This document shows, in pieces, positions 5,778 to 11,728 of a stretch of 11,728 nt of DNA. The notes beneath the pieces were generated by a model. The model worked only from the letters and a program-made list of their open reading frames with translations. It was not told the origin of the DNA and searched no databases. Numbering within the stretch: position 1 is the first letter of the stretch; each line of letters begins with the position of its first letter. This DNA is from Betaproteobacteria bacterium (GTDB lineage Bacteria > Pseudomonadota > Gammaproteobacteria > Burkholderiales > SG8-39): the NCBI GenBank assembly GCA_029858545.1, contig JAOUFA010000076.1, positions 1 to 11,728 on the forward strand. The letters run 5' to 3'. Made by a program: the position numbers and the translations under genes.

Positions 5778-7412
5778 CTAGAACTCCTTCCACTCGCCGT
5801 CGTCGCCGCGTATGCCGCCCTTGCTGCCGGCATCGGCCGGCTTGGGCTGCTTGGGCGGCTGCGCGGGCAAGGCCGCGCGTACCGGCGGCCGCTCCCTGCG
5901 CTCGATGCGCGGCGCGGCCGCGCTCGCTTCGCGCCGCGGCGCCTCGACCCGCGCGACACCGTCACTGCCGCCCTTGAAGCGCGATACCGCGCGGGCGAGT
6001 GCTTCGGCCTGCTCGGTCATGCGGCGCGCCGCCTCGGCCGATTTTTCGACGAGGATGGCGTTCTTCTGCGTCACGCCGTCCATCTGCCCGATGGCGTGAC
6101 CGACCTGCTCGATTCCGGCGAGTTGTTCCTGCGACGCCGAGGAAATCTCCGCAATGATGTCGGTGACACGTTTCACCGACACCACGATCTCGTCCATCGT
6201 ATCGCCTGCGCCATCGACGAGCTTCGTGCCGGCATCGACGCGACCAACCGAGTCTTCGATGAGCGCCTTGATTTCCTTGGCCGCGCCGGCACTACGCTGC
6301 GCCAGGCTCCGCACCTCCGCGGCGACCACCGCGAAACCGCGGCCCTGCTCGCCCGCGCGCGCCGCTTCGACCGCTGCATTGAGGGCGAGGATGTTCGTCT
6401 GAAAGGCGATACCGTCGATCACGCCGATGATGTCGGAGATCTTGCGCGAGGACTCCGAGATTCCGTTCATCGTCTGGACCACTTGACGTACCGTTTCCCC
6501 GCCGCGCTCGGCGACCTGCGAGGCACCGATCGCCAGCTGGCTCGCCTGCCGCGCGTTGTCCGCGTTTTGCCTGGAGGTCGAGGCAAGCTCCTCCATCGAC
6601 GAAGCCGTCTCCTCGAGGCTCGTCGCCTGCTGCTCGGTCCTGCTCGAGAGGTCGAGATTGCCGCTCGCGATCTCGTGTGATCCCTGCTCGATGCCGGTTG
6701 CCGCGGTCTCGACCTGCGCGATCGCCTCGCGCATGTGATCGAGCATCTCGCCGACCTGCTGCCCGAGCCCCGTGTCCAGCGGCAGCGACCGGACGGCATC
6801 CAGGTCGATACGCCCCTCCGCGGCGCGCAGGCGCCGCATCAGCAGGCGCACCTCGGCAGCACGTCGCGCCTCGTAAGCAAGCTGCCTGGCGATCCACAAT
6901 TCGAATCCGGCCTGCACGACCACGTAATAGGCATGCAGCACGACCTGACCCCAGTCCGGCTCGGTGAAACAAATGACCCCCCAGCCGGCGCCTTGCAGCG
7001 CGTTGAACAGCGCGTGATGCACGGCGATCACCGTCGCCGCGAGCAGCACGACGCGCCAGTCGCGGTAGACGAGCAGCAGCGCGAGGATCGCGAATACGCC
7101 GAAGTGGAACAGGTTCTGCCCGAGACCCACCTGGATGTGCAGCGCGATCATCAGCATCGCGATCACGGCGAGCAGCAGGTGTGCGAGCATGCTTCCTCGC
7201 GCGAGCAGCCATACCGCGCCCGACGCCAGCAGCAACGGCAGGCCCACCGCGACGGCCGTCCCGATGCGTTGGTACACCCAGCCGATCACCAGCGCCTGGA
7301 TGAATGCGGCAGCGATCACGCTGAATACAAGGTGATCGCCCCACAAACCGTGCAAATCGTTGCGACGCATATCTTCGTCTATGCTGAGTGCCTGGCTGGC
7401 ATCCGGATTCAT
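5778..7412 (-). CDS. Methyl-accepting chemotaxis protein with polytopic membrane sensor and CheR/CheB-docking pentapeptide
   Basis: 544-residue chemoreceptor. Residues 1-26 are cytoplasmic-like, followed by about six membrane segments between 27 and 176, with no large periplasmic domain. The sensor contains HFGVF (103-107), VYRDWR (115-120) and VHH (131-133), so the signal is probably sensed in or at the membrane. A short linker (about 190-235) shows no clear HAMP. The signalling domain has the methylation-helix motif RTEQQATSLEETASSMEEL (258-276) and the highly conserved tip IDGIAFQTNILALNAAVEAA (332-351) followed by RAGEQGRGFAVVA, which binds CheA and CheW. A Pro/Ala/Arg-rich tether (about 480-536) leads to the C-terminal E540-W-K-E-F544, a WxxF pentapeptide of the kind that recruits CheR/CheB in Tar/Tsr. 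The ATG at 7412 is preceded by GAGGA at a long spacing of 13 bases. No che genes are in the window, so it presumably signals to a distant array. Ligand unknown. Confidence 0.93.
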   Translation of the reverse strand: MNPDASQALSIDEDMRRNDLHGLWGDHLVFSVIAAAFIQALVIGWVYQRIGTAVAVGLPLLLASGAVWLLARGSMLAHLLLAVIAMLMIALHIQVGLGQNLFHFGVFAILALLLVYRDWRVVLLAATVIAVHHALFNALQGAGWGVICFTEPDWGQVVLHAYYVVVQAGFELWIARQLAYEARRAAEVRLLMRRLRAAEGRIDLDAVRSLPLDTGLGQQVGEMLDHMREAIAQVETAATGIEQGSHEIASGNLDLSSRTEQQATSLEETASSMEELASTSRQNADNARQASQLAIGASQVAERGGETVRQVVQTMNGISESSRKISDIIGVIDGIAFQTNILALNAAVEAARAGEQGRGFAVVAAEVRSLAQRSAGAAKEIKALIEDSVGRVDAGTKLVDGAGDTMDEIVVSVKRVTDIIAEISSASQEQLAGIEQVGHAIGQMDGVTQKNAILVEKSAEAARRMTEQAEALARAVSRFKGGSDGVARVEAPRREASAAAPRIERRERPPVRAALPAQPPKQPKPADAGSKGGIRGDDGEWKEF

Positions 7413-7445
7413 GGGATTTCGTTCATCCTCGTCGTGTCGTCGTGC

Positions 7446-7473
7446 TGAATAAAAGACGCGCGGGGGCTGTCAC
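7446..7473 (-). promoter_or_regulatory. Candidate sigma-70 promoter for the MCP gene, overlapping a hairpin
   Basis: On the minus strand GTGACA (7473-7468, 5/6 to the -35 consensus) is separated by 16 bases from TATTCA (7451-7446, 3/6 to the -10). The start point would be near 7438, giving a leader of about 25 bases containing the GAGGA ribosome site. The -35 lies in the loop of the hairpin at 7455-7489. No convincing sigma-28 or sigma-54 chemotaxis promoter was seen in 7413-7679. Weak call. Confidence 0.3.
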
Positions 7474-7496
7474 GGCGTCTCCGCGCGTCGCGTTTT
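7451..7496. terminator. Strong GC hairpin with T-runs on both strands between DUF4124 gene and MCP gene
   Basis: GACGCGCGGGG (7455-7465) pairs with CTCCGCGCGTC (7479-7489): an 11-bp stem with one G-U pair and a 13-base loop. On the minus strand it is followed at once by TTTTATT, a good intrinsic terminator for transcripts from the DUF4124 gene that ends 190 bases upstream. On the plus strand TTTT appears three bases after the stem. It sits only 42 bases before the MCP start, so it either insulates the MCP promoter or lies in the MCP leader. Confidence 0.6.
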
Positions 7497-7531
7497 CAAT
7501 GCAAGTTCAAGACGACGAAGAATAACCACTC

Positions 7532-7593
7532 CCGGTTGACCGGAAATGTCAGGAATTGTCAGCGCGTGACGCATGACGCAAAACACGTGACGC
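7532..7593. repeat. Short dyad and two sets of direct repeats in the MCP/DUF4124 intergenic region
   Basis: Three motifs lie close together: the dyad CCGGT-TG-ACCGG (7532-7543); the direct repeat TGTCAG-GAAT-TGTCAG (7547-7552 and 7557-7562, 10-bp period); and three copies of TGACGC (7567-7572, 7574-7579, 7588-7593, starts separated by 7 and 14 bases). Paired TGTCA repeats one helical turn apart resemble sites for OmpR/PhoB-type response regulators, although the Pho box period is 11. The region 7413-7679 otherwise holds no gene that I can support. Confidence 0.35.
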
Positions 7594-7679
7594 GCCAATC
7601 CACCGCATCGGGCCCCTGCACGGTAATTGATTGCGATTCCGGGCTGCGCTGACGAAGGTCACCGCACGGCACGCGCCGT

Positions 7680-8105
7680 TTACCTGAGCAGTCGCTCGAT
7701 GATCGGATTGACGGGCTTGAATCGGCCGGCAGGTTTCGCCCGTCCGCCTTCGTCGTCGTTGCGCGCGTCGGCCGCGGTCGTCTCGTCCCTGCCGTCAGGG
7801 TCTTCCTTCCCGACCGACTCCGCCTGCTTCGGCTCGCGTCGATCGCGCTTCGGTGCCTGCAATGGACGCGCGGGCGCGGGAACGACCGTAATGCGGGTCG
7901 GCACCTTGCCCGCATCCTGCAAGCCCTGCTCCGCGCAGCGCACATTCGAGTAGGTGATGCGCCCGCTCCGATCGCGGCACTTGAAAGTCGGCGGGATATC
8001 GGCCGCGCCGGCGTGTGAGGCGACCAGAATCAGCAGGCAAAAAAAGGTCACGCCCTTTTTCGCGCTGCCCGCAGCGGACCGGTGATTGCTCCGGAGATCC
8101 CTCAT
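7680..8105 (-). CDS. Small exported DUF4124-domain protein
   Basis: 141-residue protein. The N-terminus is basic (MRDLRSNHR...KKG), followed by a hydrophobic core FFCLLILVAS (21-30) and a probable signal peptidase I site after HAGA (31-34), so it is likely periplasmic. Next comes a DUF4124-type motif, FKCRDRSGRITYSNVRCAEQG (41-61), with two cysteines (C43, C57) that may form a disulfide. The rest is a low-complexity charged Lys/Arg/Glu/Pro tail that looks disordered, ending in a short segment PVNPIIERLLR. DUF4124 proteins are common small exported proteins in proteobacteria, without established biochemical role to my knowledge. The start at 8105 is chosen because it places the charged n-region and hydrophobic core correctly; its Shine-Dalgarno is weak (GAGAAG, about 12 bases upstream). 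The open frame to 8426 would add sequence overlapping the divergent gene. Divergent from the large sensor gene; function unknown. Confidence 0.75.
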   Translation of the reverse strand: MRDLRSNHRSAAGSAKKGVTFFCLLILVASHAGAADIPPTFKCRDRSGRITYSNVRCAEQGLQDAGKVPTRITVVPAPARPLQAPKRDRREPKQAESVGKEDPDGRDETTAADARNDDEGGRAKPAGRFKPVNPIIERLLR

Positions 8106-8159
8106 TTCGTCGTCGCTTCTCTGCACCAGACAATGGAACCGACACCGCCGGTGCCCAGA

Positions 8160-8180
8160 GTACCCCTGCAGGAGGGGTGC
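8160..8180. repeat. Hairpin-forming inverted repeat in the divergent DUF4124/sensor intergenic region
   Basis: ACCCCT-GCAGG-AGGGGT is a perfect 6-bp dyad extended to 8 bp by a T-G and a G-C pair. It is not followed by a T-run on either strand, so it is not a terminator; it may be a protein site or a leader hairpin of the minus-strand gene, whose start is 55 bases away. Confidence 0.3.
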
Positions 8181-8222
8181 GCCGTGCTCACGCGGTGTCC
8201 GGTCCCTCCATCCCACCATACC

Positions 8223-8239
8223 TTGCCCCGATCGGGCAA
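8223..8239. promoter_or_regulatory. Inverted repeat TTGCCC-N5-GGGCAA, possible operator
   Basis: A perfect 6-bp dyad around CGATC, located 12 bases upstream of the candidate -35 element (8252) of the large sensor gene and in the region shared with the divergent DUF4124 gene. No T-run follows it. A regulator site is possible, but nothing identifies the protein. Confidence 0.3.
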
Positions 8240-8251
8240 ATCCGGCGACGC

Positions 8252-8280
8252 TTGACCTGGAGTTCCCCCACCGGCAGGAT
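8252..8280 (+). promoter_or_regulatory. Candidate sigma-70 promoter of the sensor GGDEF-EAL gene
   Basis: TTGACC (8252-8257, 5/6 to the -35 consensus), a 17-base spacer, then CAGGAT (8275-8280, 3/6 to the -10). The expected start near 8287 would give a leader of about 33 bases before the ATG at 8320, with GGGAAAGAG as ribosome site. Moderate to weak call from consensus and position only. Confidence 0.35.
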
Positions 8281-8319
8281 TGATTTGCGCACTCGTCGCC
8301 CAACGGGAAAGAGCCGGCC

Positions 8320-11300
8320 ATGATTCGTACCTGGAGCGAGCTTGGAATTGCCGCCCAGATCTCTCTGCTGGCGGCGGCGATACTTCTGCCGATCGGGACG
8401 CTTTTCGGTTTGCATATCCGCGACACCTATCTGGACGCGATCGGCGGGGCTTCCCGGGACGCCTTTCGCTACGCCGGCTACATCTCGACGCAGACCGAGC
8501 AGTTTCACCAGCAGAGTTCCGCGATCCTCCAGCGCCTTGCGCGACGCCCCGCCATCACGGCGCTGGCGAACCAGCCCTGCGATACCGTCTTCGACCACTT
8601 TCTCGTCGCCAACCCGCGCTACGCCGACCTGCTCCTCGACAACCCCCTGGGCGAGGTGATCTGCGCTGCGGCGAAGGATCCGAATCCGACGGATCGCGTC
8701 GTGCATAGCCCCTGGTTCCGGAACCTCATCGCCACCGGAAAGCGCCAGATCGGCGACCCGGTGCCCGGCAAGGTTGCCGGACAGTGGATCGTCGCGTTCG
8801 CCGAGCCGGTGACCGGCCAAGACGGACGGGTACACGGTGCCCTGCTGCTGACGGCAGACCTGCAGAACTACCAGCTTTCCCTCGAACGCCACGCCGGAGA
8901 CTCCGGCTTTCTGGTCACGCTCATCGATTCGCGCGGCGCGGTTGTCGCCCGCTCGCGCGATGCACCGGAATGGGTCGGAAAGAAGTTTCCCATTCCCTCC
9001 GCGGCGCTGCGTTCGGTCAAACCGGGCGACACGGAATCGATTGAGGATGGCCGCGGCGTGGCGCAGCTCTATGCCCATGCGACGCTCCCGGGAACCGACT
9101 GGCTCGTGCTGGTCAGCGTGCCAAGAGATGTCGTCAGCACCGAAGCATGGGAACACATCCGATTTGAACTGGCCCTGGCGGCGGCGATGCTGATCCTGTT
9201 GCTCCCGGCCGTCTTGCTGATCGCGAGGCGCATCCAGGCGCCGATCCGGGAGATCGCCCTTGCGGCCGAAGCCGTCGGCGACGGCAGGCTCGACGTGCGC
9301 TTTCCCGAGGCGGGGGGTAACCGCGAGATGAGCGTGCTCGCGCAGAAATTCAATCGCATGACGGAATTGCGGCGCGCCGCCGAAACGCATCAGGCCCAGG
9401 CGATGACCCAGCTGGCCGCGAGCGAGGAGCGCCTGCAACGCGCGCTCGATGCCTCGCGCCTCGCCCTGTGGGACTACGACCTGAGAAGCGGCGAAGTGTA
9501 TCTGTCGGAAACCTGGTCAGAGCTGATGGGCGGCCCGCGTCAGCCGACCACGACCACGTTCAAGGCGCTCGCCGCGTTGACGCTCGCAGACGACCAGCCA
9601 GCGATCATGGCGGCGATGCTGCCCGTCGTCAAAGGAGAGCGCCAGAGGTACCGGATCGAACACCGCCTGCGCAAACCAGACGGGGAGATCATCTGGATCG
9701 TCAGCGAAGGCCGGATAGTCGAGCGCGACGCGAACGGCCGCGCATTGCGCGCGATCGGCACGAATCGCGACATCACCCAGCGCAAGCGGGCCGAAGAAGC
9801 GCTCAGAATCAGCGAGGCCAACCTGCGTGCGATGACCGAGCACGCGAGCGTCGGCATCCTGATCAATGCCCACGGATACCACGTATTCTCCAACCCGACA
9901 ATCAGGGACATGCTCGGCTACTCGGCCGACGAGCTGACGCGTTCGACGATTCGCGATCTGGTCGCCCCCGACGAGCTGCCCAACGTGCTGGAGCGCAATC
10001 GATTGCGCATGGCGGGATTGGCGTCGCCAACCCAGTACGAAAGCGCGCTCGTCAGCAAGGATGGCCGGATCATTCCGGTCGATCTCTATGCCACGATCAC
10101 GGAATGGAACGGCGCGCCCGCGAACATGGTGTTCGTCAGCGACATCAGTGCACGCAAACGGGCCGAAGTCGCGCTGCGCGAGAGCGAGGAGCGCTTCCGT
10201 GTGCTGTTCGAGCAAGCCGGCGTCGGCGTGGCGCAAATCGATTTCCGGACCGGACGCGTGCTGCGTGCCAACCGCAAATACGCCGAAATACTCGGTTACG
10301 AACCGGAGGAAATTGCGCAGACCAACTTCCAGAGCGTGACGCATCCGGATGACCTCGCAGACGCGGTGGCACGCATGAAGCGGATCGTTGCCGGGGAACT
10401 GCGAGAATATTCCGTCGACAAGCGCTACCTGCGCAGGAACGGCACGGTCGTCTGGGGCAGACTGACGGTCTCGCCGATTTGGCGGTCGGACGAAGCGCCG
10501 ACGCAATATATCGCCGTCATCGAGGACATCACCGAGCGCAGGGCCGCCGAACAGGAACTGCGTATCGCGGCGATCGCGTTCGAATCCCAGGTGGGAATGA
10601 TGGTGACCGATGCGCGGAGCGTGATCCTGCGGGTCAATCGATCCTTCACCGAGATGACCGGCTATAGCGCCGAGGAGGCGATCGGCAAGACACCGCGCCT
10701 GCTCAAATCGGATCACCACGACGCCGCGTTCTACGCGGCGATGTGGGAGAGCATCGGCAACACCGGATCGTGGCAGGGCGAAATCTGGGACCGGCGCAAA
10801 AATGGCGACGTGTTTCCGGTGTGGCTTGTCGTCTCGGCGGTCAAGGCGGACGATGGCAGCATCACCCACTATATCGGCTCGCATACCGACATCACTCTGC
10901 GCAAGTCGGCGGAGGACAAGATCAACAATCTCGCCTTCTACGACGCGCTGACCGGCCTGCCGAACCGGCGCCTGCTGCGCGACCGGCTCGCGCATGTCGT
11001 CGCCGGCAGCGCGCGCAACCGTCGCCACGGCGCGATCATGTTTCTCGATCTGGATAATTTCAAGAATCTGAACGACACGCAAGGCCACGGCGTCGGCGAC
11101 CAGATGCTGGTCGAGGTGGCCCAGCGACTGAAGTCGTCCGTGCGCCAGGGCGACACGGTGGCGCGCCTGGGCGGGGACGAATTCGTGGTAATGCTCGAAG
11201 ACCTCGACAGCGAAGGACCGGCGGCCGCGAAGGCAGAGGTGGTCGCGGTAAAGATCTTCGAACTGCTCAATCAGCCATACCGGCTCGAGTCGCGCCTGGG

Positions 11301-11728
11301 TCACGGTACGCAGAGCGCCATTCACTATCAGGGAACCGCGAGCATGGGCATTACGCTGTTCGGCGAACACGGCGAAAGCGTCGACGAACTGCTGCGACGT
11401 GCCGACCTCGCCATGTACCGCGCCAAGTCCGCGGGCCGCAATACCTGGCGCTTCTTCGATCCGGACATGCAGTCGGCCATTTCTGCCCGATCCGCACTGG
11501 AGACCGACTTGCGTGCGGGGATGCGGGAAAACCAGTTTCTGCTCCACTATCAGGCACAGGTGGATAGCGTGGGAAACCTGGTGGGCGCCGAAGCCCTGCT
11601 ACGCTGGCAGCGCGCCGGGCACGGCTTGATGCTCCCCGATGATTTCGTTCCGCTCGCCGAGGAAACCGGGCTGATTCTGCCTTTGGGCCACTGGGTGCTG
11701 GAAGCCGCGTGTACCCAGCTGGTGGCCT
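8320..11728 (+). CDS. Membrane sensor dCache-HAMP-4xPAS-GGDEF-EAL, cyclic di-GMP turnover protein (3' end outside window)
   Basis: A single uninterrupted frame runs from the ATG at 8320 (GGGAAAGAG upstream) to the window end: 1136 residues, no stop. Order: membrane segment at about 11-31; periplasmic double-Cache-like domain at about 35-275 (core strands such as GEVICAAA and GFLVTLIDSRGAVVARS); second membrane segment 284-305; HAMP at about 303-352; four PAS/PAC units at about 368-490, 498-612, 617-737 and 740-865, the first three ending in DITQRKRAE, DISARKRAE and DITERRAAE and the fourth in DITLRKSAE; GGDEF at about 868-1045; start of EAL from about 1055. The GGDEF part has YDALTGLPNRR (874-884), the metal loop FLDLDNFK (908-915), an intact GGDEF (951-955) and an allosteric RxxD inhibitory site R942-Q-G-D945, so it looks like an active, feedback-controlled diguanylate cyclase. 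The EAL signature E1091-A-L-L is present, but the common YQPQ is YQAQ (1077-1080). Later EAL catalytic residues lie outside the window, so phosphodiesterase activity cannot be judged. Confidence 0.95.
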   Translation, partial: MIRTWSELGIAAQISLLAAAILLPIGTLFGLHIRDTYLDAIGGASRDAFRYAGYISTQTEQFHQQSSAILQRLARRPAITALANQPCDTVFDHFLVANPRYADLLLDNPLGEVICAAAKDPNPTDRVVHSPWFRNLIATGKRQIGDPVPGKVAGQWIVAFAEPVTGQDGRVHGALLLTADLQNYQLSLERHAGDSGFLVTLIDSRGAVVARSRDAPEWVGKKFPIPSAALRSVKPGDTESIEDGRGVAQLYAHATLPGTDWLVLVSVPRDVVSTEAWEHIRFELALAAAMLILLLPAVLLIARRIQAPIREIALAAEAVGDGRLDVRFPEAGGNREMSVLAQKFNRMTELRRAAETHQAQAMTQLAASEERLQRALDASRLALWDYDLRSGEVYLSETWSELMGGPRQPTTTTFKALAALTLADDQPAIMAAMLPVVKGERQRYRIEHRLRKPDGEIIWIVSEGRIVERDANGRALRAIGTNRDITQRKRAEEALRISEANLRAMTEHASVGILINAHGYHVFSNPTIRDMLGYSADELTRSTIRDLVAPDELPNVLERNRLRMAGLASPTQYESALVSKDGRIIPVDLYATITEWNGAPANMVFVSDISARKRAEVALRESEERFRVLFEQAGVGVAQIDFRTGRVLRANRKYAEILGYEPEEIAQTNFQSVTHPDDLADAVARMKRIVAGELREYSVDKRYLRRNGTVVWGRLTVSPIWRSDEAPTQYIAVIEDITERRAAEQELRIAAIAFESQVGMMVTDARSVILRVNRSFTEMTGYSAEEAIGKTPRLLKSDHHDAAFYAAMWESIGNTGSWQGEIWDRRKNGDVFPVWLVVSAVKADDGSITHYIGSHTDITLRKSAEDKINNLAFYDALTGLPNRRLLRDRLAHVVAGSARNRRHGAIMFLDLDNFKNLNDTQGHGVGDQMLVEVAQRLKSSVRQGDTVARLGGDEFVVMLEDLDSEGPAAAKAEVVAVKIFELLNQPYRLESRLGHGTQSAIHYQGTASMGITLFGEHGESVDELLRRADLAMYRAKSAGRNTWRFFDPDMQSAISARSALETDLRAGMRENQFLLHYQAQVDSVGNLVGAEALLRWQRAGHGLMLPDDFVPLAEETGLILPLGHWVLEAACTQLVA

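Noticed and set aside
4859..5965. Minus-strand frame (about 368 codons) across the SDR gene
   Set aside because: Low-complexity Arg/Ala/Gly translation, antisense to a complete SDR with all catalytic residues, and it runs into the MCP 3' end.
7413..7679. Sigma-28 or sigma-54 promoter upstream of the MCP
   Set aside because: Scanned the minus strand for TAAA-N15-GCCGATAA-like and TGGCAC-N5-TTGCA-like elements; only poor partial matches with wrong spacing.
7559..7945. Minus-strand frame of 128 codons overlapping the DUF4124 gene
   Set aside because: Arg/Ser-rich out-of-frame translation; the overlapping frame has a signal peptide and a DUF4124 motif.
9517..11547. Long minus-strand open frame (about 676 codons) opposite the sensor gene
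   Set aside because: Exactly antisense to the PAS/GGDEF/EAL reading frame, which has unmistakable motifs throughout; composition is shadow-like.
1..11728. CRISPR array, tRNA/rRNA genes, IS elements or attachment sites
   Set aside because: No spaced repeat array, no cloverleaf or rRNA-like stretch, no transposase-like protein and no terminal inverted repeats were seen.

Overview
The window is GC-rich (about two thirds G+C by eye), gene-dense and third-position GC-biased. Its gene families (Liv-type ABC transporter, VioD/anthraniloyl-CoA-type FAD monooxygenase, DUF4124 protein, MCP ending in a WxxF pentapeptide, PAS/GGDEF/EAL sensor) suggest a betaproteobacterium, perhaps Burkholderiales or Rhodocyclales. 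That placement is inference from gene content. I see no rRNA, tRNA, CRISPR array or insertion sequence.

Left part (1-4542, minus strand): a catabolic and transport cluster. In transcription order it runs: a stand-alone FAD-dependent aromatic monooxygenase (4542-3373); a Tat-exported type I periplasmic solute-binding protein, LivK family (3335-2133); a hairpin terminator; the permeases LivH (1961-1095) and LivM (1095-130); and the first 45 codons of the ATPase LivG, cut by the window edge. Tight spacing and overlaps suggest co-expression. Pairing the uptake system with a hydroxylase of the salicylyl-CoA / 2-aminobenzoyl-CoA / VioD type suggests import of an aromatic or related acid followed by oxygenation, rather than simple leucine uptake.

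Divergent part (4543-5777, plus strand): a 147-bp intergenic region holds a perfect 7-6-7 inverted repeat (operator candidate). It is followed by a 65-residue acidic protein of unknown function, a classical SDR oxidoreductase and a weak terminator.

Right part (5778-11728): signalling genes. A minus-strand methyl-accepting chemotaxis protein has a polytopic membrane sensor and a C-terminal EWKEF tether. Upstream is an intergenic region with a strong hairpin and short repeats, then a small exported DUF4124 protein. Divergently on the plus strand is a very large sensor, dCache-HAMP-four PAS-GGDEF-EAL, truncated by the right edge after 1136 residues. It is expected to make and/or degrade cyclic di-GMP.

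Most of the window is recognisable at family level. The least explained items are the 65-residue protein, the half-size FAD monooxygenase tied to the transporter, the unusual MCP sensor with its compact leader, and the repeats at 4612-4631 and 7547-7593.
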